A stretch of 64,000 bases of DNA from Fibrisoma montanum. GTDB taxonomy: Bacteria; Bacteroidota; Bacteroidia; Cytophagales; Spirosomataceae. The notes beneath the pieces are model-generated. The model ran no database searches. It saw only the letters and a program-made list of their open reading frames with translations, and was not told the origin of the DNA. A program made the position numbers and the translations under genes. The stretch is from contig NZ_QXED01000006.1 in assembly GCF_003583365.1 (NCBI RefSeq), positions 186,001 through 250,000 on the forward strand, read 5' to 3'. Position 1 is the stretch's first letter. Every line of letters begins with the position of its first letter. Positions 8,876 through 17,311 of the stretch are shown piece after piece.

Positions 8876-10372
8876 TTACCGGCCGACGACACCTTCCTTT
8901 TCCCGCAGCGACAGGATCAGGTTCGTCTTCAGGTCGTGCAGGTTTTTCTCCAGACCAACCGGATACGTATGCGGGTTCACGAACCGCTTCACACCGGAGT
9001 GCAGGCTCTTCATCTGCGTCTGCACCCGCGCCCGGATCGTATGGATGTCGGGGCTTTCGTAGACCCGCTTACCCGCCCGGAACACCGGCACGAGCAGGTC
9101 TTCCGACAAATGCGTCGGTTCGAAACGCCGTCGTTTAGTAAAATCCAGCGGGTCAATCATCGTCACGGTCCCTTCTGCCGCCCGTTCCTCGTCAAAGATC
9201 ATGTCGGCCAGGAAATTGGGCGTTCCATCGGCGGTCAGTTCATAGAACCGACGTACCTGCTGGATACCCGGCGTTGACGTTTTGATGGCCTGCTCCGACA
9301 GTTTGATTTTGTATTCCCATTGCCCGGTGGTTTCGTTGCGGAGCGCGGCCAGTTTATAAACCCCGCCCAGCGCCGGCTGATCGTAGGCCGTCACGAGCTT
9401 GGTACCAACGCCCCAGACGTTGATTTTAGCGCCCTGCTGCTTCAGGCTGTTGATGATCGTTTCGTCCAGATCGTTGCTCGCTACGATGGCCGTATCCTGA
9501 AAACCCGCTTCGTCCAGCAGCTTGCGGGCCTCGATACTCAGATACGCCAGATCGCCGGAGTCCAGCCGGATCCCGGCCAGTTTATGCCCGCGAGCCACCA
9601 GTTGCCGACCAGCTTCGATCGCGTGCCGGACGCCCTGCAACGTATCGTACGTATCAACCAGCAGCGTTACGTTGTTGGGCAGCACTCCGGCGTAGGTTTC
9701 GAACGCCTGCAGCTCGTTGTCAAACGACATCACCCAGCTGTGGGCGTGGGTGCCCCGCACGGGAATGTCGTACAGCTTGCCGGCCAGTACGTTGGAGGTA
9801 GCGTCGCAGCCGCCGATGTAGGCCGCCCGGCTGGCCGTCATGCCCCCATCAACGCCCTGCGCCCGGCGCAGACCAAATTCCAGAATGGTATCGGTTTCGG
9901 CCACCAGCCGCAGTCGGGCGGCTTTGGTCGCTATCAGCGTCTGGAAATTGATGAGGTTCAGCAACGGCGTTTCCAGGAGCTGACACTGGAGAATCGGGCC
10001 GCGCACCCGCACCAGCGGCTCATTCGGAAACACGACCGTTCCCTCCGGCATAGCCTCCACCTCACAGGTCAGTTCCAGATTGGCCAGATACTCCAGAAAC
10101 CCTTCGTCGAACAGGGGTTGTCCGTCGTTGCCGGTCAGGGTCCGCAGGTAGCGAATGTCCTTCTTCGACAGGCTGAACTCTTCCAGGTACCCGATCACAC
10201 TCGCCAGTCCGCAGGCTACGGTAAAGCCCCCCCCGAACGGATGTTTTCGAAAATACAGGTTGAAAACGGCTTCTTTTTCGGCGGTACCGGACTTCCAGTA
10301 CCCGTAGGCCATCGTGACCTGATAGAGGTCCGTAAGCAGGCTGAGCGAGGTGTCGTATAATTTATTGATCAT
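8876..10372 (-). CDS. pncB: Nicotinate phosphoribosyltransferase
   Basis: The protein converts nicotinate and PRPP, with ATP, to nicotinate mononucleotide in the Preiss-Handler NAD salvage pathway. Family signatures include LLTDLYQVTMAYGYW at the N-terminus, EFGLRRAQG.DGG near residue 160, LVDTYDTLQG and RLDSGDLAYLS. At 498 residues it matches the longer NAPRTase class. It diverges from rpoN across a 153-base intergenic region that must hold both promoters; no clear consensus box was identified there. Confidence 0.95.
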   Translation of the reverse strand: MINKLYDTSLSLLTDLYQVTMAYGYWKSGTAEKEAVFNLYFRKHPFGGGFTVACGLASVIGYLEEFSLSKKDIRYLRTLTGNDGQPLFDEGFLEYLANLELTCEVEAMPEGTVVFPNEPLVRVRGPILQCQLLETPLLNLINFQTLIATKAARLRLVAETDTILEFGLRRAQGVDGGMTASRAAYIGGCDATSNVLAGKLYDIPVRGTHAHSWVMSFDNELQAFETYAGVLPNNVTLLVDTYDTLQGVRHAIEAGRQLVARGHKLAGIRLDSGDLAYLSIEARKLLDEAGFQDTAIVASNDLDETIINSLKQQGAKINVWGVGTKLVTAYDQPALGGVYKLAALRNETTGQWEYKIKLSEQAIKTSTPGIQQVRRFYELTADGTPNFLADMIFDEERAAEGTVTMIDPLDFTKRRRFEPTHLSEDLLVPVFRAGKRVYESPDIHTIRARVQTQMKSLHSGVKRFVNPHTYPVGLEKNLHDLKTNLILSLREKEGVVGR

Positions 10373-10525
10373 GCCGCGAAGGTAGCGGGATTGGGCTAAT
10401 CAGAAAATTTTCTATGGCCCCAAACAAACTTTTAACTAAATTGGTCTGATAATTGTGAGGGGCAATTTGCATCTGTTCCTCCACTCAACGTAACCTATTG
10501 ACTCATAGCCCAAAGTGTACCACCC

Positions 10526-11977
10526 ATGCAGAAGTTAAGCCTAACCCAATCGCTGCAGCAAAAACTGTCTCCTCAACAGATCCAGTTCATCAAGCTGCTG
10601 CAAATACCCACGGCCGAGCTCGAAACGCGGATTGAAGAAGAACTGGAAATTAATCCGGCGCTTGAAGAAGGAATGGGCGAAGAGTCGGATACAAACGAAG
10701 ATGACCCCTTTGCCGACGAGTTTGACGACGACTACAAAGACCGCAACGACGAGCTCGACATCGACAATTACCTTCAGGGCGAAGATTATACCGGCTATAA
10801 AATGCAGGGCGACGGCAATTACGGCGACGACGACCGGGAGATGCCGCTCGCGACCAGTTCGAGCCTCATCGATTCGCTTCTACAGCAGTTCGGATACCTG
10901 CAACTAACGGAAGAACAACGCATTATCGGCCTTCAGCTGATCGGTAGTATCGAAGCCGACGGCTACATCCGCCGGTCGATGCAGGCCATCGTGAACGACC
11001 TCGCCTTTTCGCAGAACGTCTTCACCGACGTCAAGGAACTGGAGGAGGTGCTGAGAAAAGTTCAGACTTTCGACCCGCCCGGTATTGCCGCCCGGTCGCT
11101 GCAGGAATGCCTGCTGCTGCAATTGCACCGCAAAGACACCACCGATCCGTACGTCGTGCTGGCCATCCGGATCATCGAGGATTTCTTCGACGAGTTCTCG
11201 AAGAAGCACTACGAAAAAATTCAACGGCGACTCAACATCAGCGACGACTCGCTCAAGAAAGTCATCGATATTATCATCAAGCTGAACCCTAAACCCGGTT
11301 CGGTGGAAGGCGAAGAAGGCACGGCCCAGTACCTGATTCCGGATTTTATTCTGACCAACAACAACGGCAAGCTCGAACTGACGCTCAACTCCAAGAATGC
11401 GCCCGAGCTACGCATCAGCCGGTCGTTTGCCGAGATGCTCGATACCTACGACAAGAGCAGCAAGCAGAACAAGTCCCTTCGCGAAACCGTAACGTTCGTC
11501 AAACAGAAGCTAGACGCGGCCAAGTGGTTCATCGACGCCATCAAGCAACGGCAGCAAACCCTGCTCAAGACGATGAACGCCATCGTGCAGTTCCAGTACG
11601 ATTTCTTCCTGACCGGCGATGAATCCAAACTCCGGCCGATGATTCTGAAGGACATTGCTGGGATGATCGACATGGACGTATCGACCGTTTCGCGGGTAGC
11701 CAACAGCAAATCGGTGCAGACCGAGTTCGGTATTTACCCGCTGAAGTACTTCTTCTCGGAGGGGATTTCGACCGATACGGGCGAGGACGTCAGCAGCCGC
11801 GAGGTAAAAAACATCCTCAAGGAACTGATCGACAACGAACCCAAACTGAACCCGCTGTCGGACGATAAGCTCGAAAAAATTCTCAACGACCGGGGCTACA
11901 ACATCGCCCGCCGGACCGTAGCCAAATACCGCGAACAACTCAATATTCCGGTTGCCCGGCTTCGGAAACAATTGTAA
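10526..11977 (+). CDS. rpoN: RNA polymerase sigma-54 factor
   Basis: The 483-residue protein has the Gln/Leu-rich activator-interacting region I (SLTQSLQQKLSPQQIQFIKL), an acidic region II (about 50-100), the core-binding domain, and the RpoN box ARRTVAKYR near the C-terminus that contacts the -24 element. It directs transcription that needs enhancer-binding AAA+ activators. It stands alone in the rightward direction; no activator gene is in the window. Confidence 0.96.
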   Translation: MQKLSLTQSLQQKLSPQQIQFIKLLQIPTAELETRIEEELEINPALEEGMGEESDTNEDDPFADEFDDDYKDRNDELDIDNYLQGEDYTGYKMQGDGNYGDDDREMPLATSSSLIDSLLQQFGYLQLTEEQRIIGLQLIGSIEADGYIRRSMQAIVNDLAFSQNVFTDVKELEEVLRKVQTFDPPGIAARSLQECLLLQLHRKDTTDPYVVLAIRIIEDFFDEFSKKHYEKIQRRLNISDDSLKKVIDIIIKLNPKPGSVEGEEGTAQYLIPDFILTNNNGKLELTLNSKNAPELRISRSFAEMLDTYDKSSKQNKSLRETVTFVKQKLDAAKWFIDAIKQRQQTLLKTMNAIVQFQYDFFLTGDESKLRPMILKDIAGMIDMDVSTVSRVANSKSVQTEFGIYPLKYFFSEGISTDTGEDVSSREVKNILKELIDNEPKLNPLSDDKLEKILNDRGYNIARRTVAKYREQLNIPVARLRKQL

Positions 11978-12109
11978 ATCCATTTTTTGCTTTATGTCGA
12001 CCCGCCCGAGTGAACTGGTCATTACAGTTTACTGGTTTTCAGGCGGTATATTTGCAGGGCAGATCGGTTGCGCCGGTCTGCCCGTAAACCGACAACGCCC
12101 CTTTTGATT

Positions 12110-12748
12110 TTGAGTACGCGAGTAGCCAAATTTCTTTCCATCGTTTTCCATCCGCTGCTGATGCCAACGCTGTTGTTTGGCATTTTGCTGTATCTGGCCC
12201 CCGGGGTCCTGGGCGTCGATGCGTTCACCGGTACGTTGCGGGCCAGCCTGCTGGTGTTGCTGTTCATCGGTACGTTCGGGGTTCCGGCCCTGTTGATTTA
12301 CTACCTGTACCGTAGCGGCTTTTTGAGCAGTCTGCACATGGACGACCGGCAGGAGCGCCGAGTACCGTACCTGCTGACCGGTCTGATCTATACGTTCCTG
12401 ACGTTCCTGTTTGCCTTCCGGATGCAGCTGATTTCAGTGGTAGCCCCCGAAATTGCGATCCTGCTGGGAAGTACGGCCGTTTCGGTCCTGCTGGTCGGCA
12501 TCATCAGTTTATTCTGGAAGATCAGCGCTCACAGCGTCGGTATCGGGGGCGTCGTGGGCACCCTGGCCGGGGTTATGCTGAAATTTAGTCAGACCGACCT
12601 GTTCATGGCGCTGCTGGCAGTAATCATTCTGGCCGGTGTGCTGGCCAGCGCCCGGCTTCAACTGAACGCCCACACGCCGGGGCAGATCGGGGCGGGTCTG
12701 GCCCTCGGGCTAACCATCAGCCTGATTGCCGTGCTGTGGCTCGTTTAA
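12110..12748 (+). CDS. PAP2-like (phosphatidic acid phosphatase-type) membrane protein
   Basis: The protein is almost entirely transmembrane (six or so hydrophobic segments). KISAHSVGIGG and ARLQLNAHTPGQ near the C-terminus resemble the PSGH and R-x5-H-x3-[DQ] motifs of the PAP2 superfamily, and Bacteroidota homologues are usually annotated that way. No ATG fits the N-terminus; TTG at 12110 gives a start 15 residues before the conserved HPLLMP, and TTG at 12068 would add 14 basic residues. The substrate, probably a lipid pyrophosphate or phosphate, is not determined. Confidence 0.65.
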   Translation: MSTRVAKFLSIVFHPLLMPTLLFGILLYLAPGVLGVDAFTGTLRASLLVLLFIGTFGVPALLIYYLYRSGFLSSLHMDDRQERRVPYLLTGLIYTFLTFLFAFRMQLISVVAPEIAILLGSTAVSVLLVGIISLFWKISAHSVGIGGVVGTLAGVMLKFSQTDLFMALLAVIILAGVLASARLQLNAHTPGQIGAGLALGLTISLIAVLWLV

Positions 12749-12894
12749 CGTCCCCTACCCGCTCCGGTACGTATCGACGTCGTCATGGGCATTTGAGCAG
12801 CGGAACGCCCCCGGCTGGACCGCTAGCTCTCAATGGTTTGGCGATCTCCGCTAAAAACCGTATGCTTGCATACTATCTTTAGACGATACGTCTT

Positions 12895-13692
12895 ATGTAT
12901 GAATTCCTGACCTACGAACTGCAAGCCGGCGTTTGCCGCCTTACGCTCAACCGCCCGCAGGTGTATAATGCCCTAAGCCAGGGACTGATCCACGACATCA
13001 CGGCCGCCATTGAAGCCGCCGGTGCCGACGAGAGCGTGCGGGTCGTGGTACTGACCGGCGCGGGCGACAAGGCATTTTGCTCGGGCGCGGACCTCAAAGA
13101 AGGGGTTGCGAACGCAGCGGCAGCGGGCGGTTCCATGCAACTTGGCGATACACTGCGCAGTGGTTACAACCCAATGATCAAGGCCATCCGAAACCTGCCC
13201 AAACCGGTTATTGGCCGCATCAACGGCGTAGCGGCCGGTGCGGGGTGCTCACTGGCCCTGGCCTGCGACGTTGTGATCTGCGCCGATGATGCGTATTTCA
13301 GCCAGATTTTCGTTAATATCGGTCTCATGCCCGATGCCGGCTCTACGTTCTTTCTGCCACGGCTGATCGGTCCACAGAAGGCGTTTGAACTGTGCAGCAC
13401 CGGCCGGCGCGTGTACGGCCCCGAAGCCGCTCAGCTCGGCCTCGTCAGTCGCTCGGTGCCCGCCACGGAGTTAGATCAAGCCGTCGACGACGTAGTGGCT
13501 TATTACGCTACGGCCCCCACCAAAGCCATTGGTGCGATGAAAAAGGTCCTGAATCAATCCCTGTATTCGGATCTGGATCACCTGTTGGAGCAGGAAGCTG
13601 AAAATCAGGACACCCTGGGCCGTTCGCACGATGCAGCCGAGGGTATCGGTGCGTTTCTGATGAAACGTAAAGCAAATTTTTCGGGCAAATAG
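12895..13692 (+). CDS. Enoyl-CoA hydratase/isomerase (crotonase family, PaaG-like)
   Basis: The 265-residue protein has the two crotonase oxyanion-hole segments, AFCSGADL (about residue 61) and GAAGAGCSLALACDV (about 103-117), and LMPDAGSTFFLPRLIG, which resembles the PaaG/PaaB branch where the Asp is catalytic. It probably acts on a CoA thioester in fatty-acid or phenylacetate-type degradation. No other paa genes are nearby, so the exact substrate is open. A TATCTTTA box resembling TANNTTTG lies about 15 bases upstream of the ATG. Confidence 0.85.
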   Translation: MYEFLTYELQAGVCRLTLNRPQVYNALSQGLIHDITAAIEAAGADESVRVVVLTGAGDKAFCSGADLKEGVANAAAAGGSMQLGDTLRSGYNPMIKAIRNLPKPVIGRINGVAAGAGCSLALACDVVICADDAYFSQIFVNIGLMPDAGSTFFLPRLIGPQKAFELCSTGRRVYGPEAAQLGLVSRSVPATELDQAVDDVVAYYATAPTKAIGAMKKVLNQSLYSDLDHLLEQEAENQDTLGRSHDAAEGIGAFLMKRKANFSGK

Positions 13693-13693
13693 A

Positions 13694-13724
13694 TTGACAA
13701 GCGCCTTTTTTCTCCCTACTTTTG
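13694..13724 (+). promoter_or_regulatory. Promoter of the tRNA-Arg transcript
   Basis: TTG at 13694-13696 and TACTTTTG at 13717-13724 are separated by 20 bases, an excellent match to the Bacteroidota TTTG-N19-21-TANNTTTG promoter. The mature tRNA begins 83 bases downstream of the -7 box, leaving room for a 5' leader that carries the tRNA-like remnant. Confidence 0.7.
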
Positions 13725-13745
13725 CACTCCCAATCAACGGGAAAC

Positions 13746-13790
13746 GCATTTGTACCGGGGTCGCGCTCGACATCAATTGGATAGAAGCCC
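13746..13790 (+). repeat. Degenerate tRNA-like fragment in the tRNA leader
   Basis: The segment begins CGCATTTGTA and later has TCAATTGGATAGA. These echo the acceptor/position-8 region (CGCATTCGTA) and D-arm (TCAATTGGATAGA) of the intact tRNA-Arg at 13808, but anticodon and T arms are absent. It may be a scar of an earlier duplication or integration at this tRNA. Confidence 0.4.
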
Positions 13791-13807
13791 CTGTAAACAT
13801 GCAAAAC

Positions 13808-13881
13808 GCATTCGTAGCTCAATTGGATAGAGCACCTGACTACGGATCAGGAGGTTTGGGGTTCGAATCCCTACGAGTGCA
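13808..13881 (+). tRNA. tRNA-Arg (anticodon ACG)
   Basis: A 74-base cloverleaf: acceptor GCATTCG pairs with CGAGTGC, D-arm GCTCAATTGGATAGAGC, anticodon stem CCTGA/TCAGG around loop CTACGGA (anticodon ACG), T-arm with GGTTCGAATCC, discriminator A. CCA is not encoded. The integrase gene starts 233 bases downstream, so the 3' part of this tRNA is the probable attachment site, which the element reconstitutes on integration. Confidence 0.95.
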
Positions 13882-13907
13882 CAGAAGTTAGTCAAATTCA
13901 CCAAGGT

Positions 13908-13939
13908 GCCCGGTACAGACCACGTATCGGGCTTTTTTT
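13908..13939 (+). terminator. Intrinsic terminator after tRNA-Arg
   Basis: GCCCG (13908-13912) pairs with CGGGC (13928-13932), extended by a TA/TA step, and is followed by seven T residues (13933-13939). Confidence 0.75.
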
Positions 13940-14000
13940 GTGCCCCGCTAACTGGCTGTAAATCAATTCGCTTCTTTTTGATCTATGCTTACCCATACCC

Positions 14001-14040
14001 GTGGTGGCAAAAGTGGTGGCACCTAAACTCGTTGGTGGCA
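14001..14040 (+). repeat. Three TGGTGGCA direct repeats, possible integrase arm sites
   Basis: TGGTGGCA occurs at 14002-14009, 14014-14021 and 14033-14040, between the tRNA and the integrase start. Spacing of 12 and 19 bases on the same strand resembles arm-type sites bound by the N-terminal domain of tyrosine integrases. Assignment to attP is inference from position. Confidence 0.45.
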
Positions 14041-14114
14041 CTTGGTATTGTCTAACATCTTCACACCATTATTCAATTGTTCATAGCGCATTAATTAACC
14101 AATCCACATGCTCT

Positions 14115-15338
14115 ATGAAAATCAATCGTATGGAAGTTTCTTTTTGGTTACACAATTCAAAGCAACGGGGTTTTGCACAGATCTACTGTCGTATTAGTGT
14201 CAAAGGGGAGCGGGCCGATATTGGCTCCACCGGCATTACCATCCACCGCGACCACTGGGACCCGCTTACCTCGACCATCAAGGGAGCCGATCCGACGGCC
14301 CACTTCAAAAACGAACAGCTTACCACCATACGGCTTCAGTTGATGGCCCTCTTCAATGACCTCTTCAGACGAAAAGCCCCCATTACGGCCGGAAAAATTA
14401 AACGCTTGTACCGTAAAGGCGGCAATGACATTGCTTTTATCACGGCCTTTGAACTCTATCTGAAGGAAGTGAAGGCCAATCCCGACGTGACTGACGAAAC
14501 CTGGACGGTCTACGACACGGCCCGTAAAAAGGTGGTTGATTTTCTCATCATCGAAAAAGCGCTGGACATGCCTCTGGAGGATTTTGATGCCGCCTGGCTG
14601 AAGAAGTTCCGGCGCTGGATGAAGTCCATTCCGGTTGGCGACAAGGTTGGCCACGCCGATTCCTACATCCATAAACATGCCACCACCATCAAGCAGGTAA
14701 CCCGCTGGGCCAAGATCAATCACCTGGCCGGCGATAACCCCCTGGAGGGGCTAAAACTTCCCCAGGTAAACTATGACGATCCGATCTACCTCACTGAAGC
14801 CGAATTTGTCCGGCTGAAAAATCACCGGTTTACCAATCCTCACCTCCAGGCGGTTGCCGATGTGTTTATTATCTATTGTCGAACGGGGTTTCACTTCGGC
14901 GACCTGAAAGACTTTGTGAAGCGGTATCGAACGGCCCTGCGCCGGGGCATCGACGGCGAGGTATGGCTGATCAAGGACCGGATCAAGACCGAGGTCACGG
15001 CCCGCGTTCCCCAGTTTGCTGAAGTGGCCGACATCGTAGCCAAATACGGCGGCTGGGAACACCTGCCGCTGAAGTCCAATAAGACCATGAACCTGCAGCT
15101 CAAGGTGATTGCCGCTGAACTGGGTTTGCATCCGGATCTATCCACAAAAGCCGGCCGCAAGACGTTTACGGATTGGTGTTTCAACACGCTGGGCTTAACC
15201 ACCGATGCCGTCAAAGTGATGCTGGGTCGGAAGAGTGCGATCGGCCTGGAGGTATACGGCCGTCCGGACGAACGCCGGGTCATTGCTGAGCTACGCGAAA
15301 GCAAGACGTATCAACAGGAGCTTCGTAAAGCCTCCTGA
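14115..15338 (+). CDS. Tyrosine-recombinase integrase with atypical catalytic residues
   Basis: The protein has an Arm-DNA-binding beta domain (WLHNSKQRGFAQIYCRI), a SAM-like core-binding domain (about 100-200) and a catalytic domain with a C-terminal Tyr in VYGRPDERR (about residue 380). The ATG at 14115 fits the family N-terminus. Canonical residues deviate: box I reads TGFHFGDL where Arg is usual in TGLR, and box II reads TKAGRKTF where HxxRHTF is usual. Missing box-I Arg is known among Bacteroidota recombinases such as IntDOT. It is expected to integrate and excise the element at tRNA-Arg. Confidence 0.85.
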   Translation: MKINRMEVSFWLHNSKQRGFAQIYCRISVKGERADIGSTGITIHRDHWDPLTSTIKGADPTAHFKNEQLTTIRLQLMALFNDLFRRKAPITAGKIKRLYRKGGNDIAFITAFELYLKEVKANPDVTDETWTVYDTARKKVVDFLIIEKALDMPLEDFDAAWLKKFRRWMKSIPVGDKVGHADSYIHKHATTIKQVTRWAKINHLAGDNPLEGLKLPQVNYDDPIYLTEAEFVRLKNHRFTNPHLQAVADVFIIYCRTGFHFGDLKDFVKRYRTALRRGIDGEVWLIKDRIKTEVTARVPQFAEVADIVAKYGGWEHLPLKSNKTMNLQLKVIAAELGLHPDLSTKAGRKTFTDWCFNTLGLTTDAVKVMLGRKSAIGLEVYGRPDERRVIAELRESKTYQQELRKAS

Positions 15339-15377
15339 CACCCGCCCAGGCGAACAGGCGATGCTGCTCTGACCCGC

Positions 15378-15495
15378 TGCTCAAGATCACCGCGTGGGGA
15401 TACTTATTTGCACCATTACAATGCAAATACGGGGGAACAGCACCGCCTACTCGACAGGTCGGTGCCGCTCCCCACGCGGTAATTAATCTTGAGCA
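15378..15495. other. 118-base structured palindromic element (possible ncRNA or DNA cruciform)
   Basis: The ends pair as TGCTCAAGAT (15378-15387) with ATCTTGAGCA (15486-15495), then CCGCGTGGGGA (15390-15400) with TCCCCACGCGG (15469-15479), separated by a 2/6-base internal loop. Inside are two more hairpins: TATTTGCA/TGCAAATA (15405-15429) and GCACCGCCT/AGG-t-CGGTGC (15440-15465). The result is a three-way junction closed by 21 pairs. It lies 40 bases after the integrase stop and 15 bases before a strong hairpin. I do not recognise the family. Confidence 0.7.
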
Positions 15496-15510
15496 TCGCA
15501 AAGGTAATGA

Positions 15511-15535
15511 AAAAGCCCGGCTGGAGCCGGGCTTC
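15511..15535. terminator. Strong GC-rich terminator hairpin
   Basis: AAGCCCGGCT and AGCCGGGCTT form a 10-bp stem with a very short loop. The T-run is better on the minus strand (five T), while the plus strand has a loose TTCTATATTGTTG. It could end the integrase/structured-element transcript or a leftward one. Confidence 0.65.
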
Positions 15536-15775
15536 TATATTGTTGTAAGCGTCTTTCAGCAACAAGCTGATCTGCACAAGAACCGCTCTGGTCAAATCAG
15601 CTAATAAAACAAACACTTGTTATGTTAGCCTAGCCCCTGTATTCTAATGAGCCAGTAAAGCCAAATCATTGCACTTCTGCTAACTTACCGTTTATCGCTT
15701 CTGATCAACAGCAACAAAACTGATTGAGTATGCCCCTCAAGCCTTGGCTCCACTTAGTAAATTAGTTTTATAGAG

Positions 15776-15794
15776 AAAGTAGCGCTTCTACTTT
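15776..15794 (+). other. Hairpin in the acyltransferase leader
   Basis: AAAGTAG (15776-15782) and CTACTTT (15788-15794) form a perfect 7-bp stem with loop CGCTT, 33 bases before the acyltransferase ATG. The rest of the 15536-15826 gap shows no gene. The function of the hairpin, if any, would be in mRNA stability or leader regulation. Confidence 0.35.
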
Positions 15795-15826
15795 TATGGA
15801 AGCAACTCTATTTCTTCTGTAGATCG

Positions 15827-16996
15827 ATGCACTACCATTCACTCGACAATCTGAGAACGAGCATGATGCTGATGGGACTAGTGCTCCACGCAGCCGGCCC
15901 GTACATGAACACTGCCTACTTCCCGGATGATCCCAAAGCGAATCATGAAGTTTTTGACACCCTATTCCTCTTCATTCATACGTTCAGAATGCCCGCTTTT
16001 TTCATCATGTCCGGCTTTTTTTCTGCGCTGCTGGTTGAGCGTCGGGGCGTGAGTTTGTTTATCAAAAATCGAGCACACCGAATTCTACTCCCTTTTCTTG
16101 TTGGCTATTTTACGGTTAATATTCTAATTCAGGCAGCATACGTTTACTGCTTTTCAAATCACACCATCGCACCCGTCATCGAATGGTTTTCAACCGGTAC
16201 GTTTCTGCTGCCCGTTATAACGCCTACTGTTCACCTGTGGTTTTTGTACTTCCTGCTTATATATTACCTAGGCGTGTACGTAGCTGTACGACTAAACGGC
16301 TCTAAGCCCTCGCTTCCCGGTCAGGCCATCAGCCGCTGGCTGGTATCCAGTTGGGCGATTCCGGCCTGGATTGCCTTTAGTGCGCTGTTTTTGTGGTTCA
16401 TGCCGGGTGCTACTTTTTACACGCCTAGTGACCTGACCCCTAGCCCTATCATTCTGGCGGGTCTATTTACGTATTTCGTTTTTGGGTGGCTGTTATTCCA
16501 ACAAGCCCACCGGTTAGCCTTACTGAAGCGACCGGCTTGGTGGCTGCTGCTGGGGGGACTGGTCGTGTTCGTATTCTACGCGAGGCTGATGTGGCAGATC
16601 AACGCCAACACAGCCCTTCCGACAACCTACCGCGTTGATCTTTCTATCCTCTCGGCGTCCAGTACATGGTTAATTTCATTCGGTCTGATTGGCCTCTTCG
16701 AGCGCTACCTCAACCAACCCTCCGCTGTTTCACGTTACCTGGCCCAATCATCGTATTGGGTCTACATCATTCACCTGCTGATCTGCGTCTACATTCAGGT
16801 CTGGCTAATACCCATCGAGTGGTCGGCCTTTGAAAAATATGCCCTCGTGCTGGTCATAACCGTTGTTCTTTCCCTTGTCAGCTACGATTTGCTGGTCCGT
16901 GACACGGTTTTGGGGCAGGTTCTAAACGGGCGTCGTGCAACCCCGATTTGGCGTATGCTGTTCCAACAACGGCGTAGCTCGGTAGAAGGTGTGTAG
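15827..16996 (+). CDS. Acyltransferase family 3 membrane protein
   Basis: This 389-residue protein has about ten hydrophobic segments and the family N-terminus LDNLRTSMMLMGLVLHAA, in which a His follows the first helix, then FIMSGFF and RILLPF. Members of Acyltransferase_3 (OafA, MdoC and relatives) transfer acetyl or succinyl groups to surface glycans. In prophages such genes often change the O-antigen or capsule and block reinfection. The position near the integrase and the esterase-like tail proteins further along make that role plausible here, but it is inference. GC content is lower by eye than in the phage structural genes. Confidence 0.8.
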   Translation: MHYHSLDNLRTSMMLMGLVLHAAGPYMNTAYFPDDPKANHEVFDTLFLFIHTFRMPAFFIMSGFFSALLVERRGVSLFIKNRAHRILLPFLVGYFTVNILIQAAYVYCFSNHTIAPVIEWFSTGTFLLPVITPTVHLWFLYFLLIYYLGVYVAVRLNGSKPSLPGQAISRWLVSSWAIPAWIAFSALFLWFMPGATFYTPSDLTPSPIILAGLFTYFVFGWLLFQQAHRLALLKRPAWWLLLGGLVVFVFYARLMWQINANTALPTTYRVDLSILSASSTWLISFGLIGLFERYLNQPSAVSRYLAQSSYWVYIIHLLICVYIQVWLIPIEWSAFEKYALVLVITVVLSLVSYDLLVRDTVLGQVLNGRRATPIWRMLFQQRRSSVEGV

Positions 16997-17064
16997 TCAC
17001 ATTGCAGAAAGAGGGCATCTTTACACTCCAATTCGTAAATCAATACAGGCTACTCCTGCACTAC

Positions 17065-17292
17065 TTAAACTCCTTGATACTGGTTGAAACTCTTTGCCGG
17101 TGAGCTAGTCCGTAGGACGAATCGTTTGTAGCGAGGCAACTGTAATCTAGAACCCAATGAAAACTGAATCGTGTCGAGATCATCCAACGACTTAAGTAAT
17201 ACTTCAAACTCTGGCATGCCCGTACGGTACATTTGGAAGGCCCCCTTCAGCGCTTCTGTGTACTGGTCCTGGGTGATCCAAAGAGTTTGCAT
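17065..17292 (-). CDS. Small hypothetical protein
   Basis: A 75-residue frame opens with ATG at 17290-17292, 19 bases after the upstream DUF5677-like gene, consistent with the last gene of a three-gene operon. The N-terminal half looks helical (ITQDQYTEALKGAFQMY) and the C-terminal half basic (LPRYKRFVLRT). No family is recognised. A longer version starting at 17358 would overlap its neighbour by 47 bases and is less likely. Confidence 0.45.
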   Translation of the reverse strand: MQTLWITQDQYTEALKGAFQMYRTGMPEFEVLLKSLDDLDTIQFSLGSRLQLPRYKRFVLRTSSPAKSFNQYQGV

Positions 17293-17311
17293 AAGCGTCT
17301 TCGATTTAACC

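Noticed and set aside
9320-10360. 346-residue rightward frame opposite pncB
   Set aside because: Entirely antisense to nicotinate phosphoribosyltransferase, with a composition typical of shadow frames.
14001-14040. TGGTGGCA repeats considered as a CRISPR array
   Set aside because: Repeats are only 8 bases, spacing is irregular and no cas genes are nearby.
15378-15495. Structured element considered as an integron attC site
   Set aside because: The outer ends lack the RYYYAAC/GTTRRRY core motifs and no integron integrase or cassette array is present.
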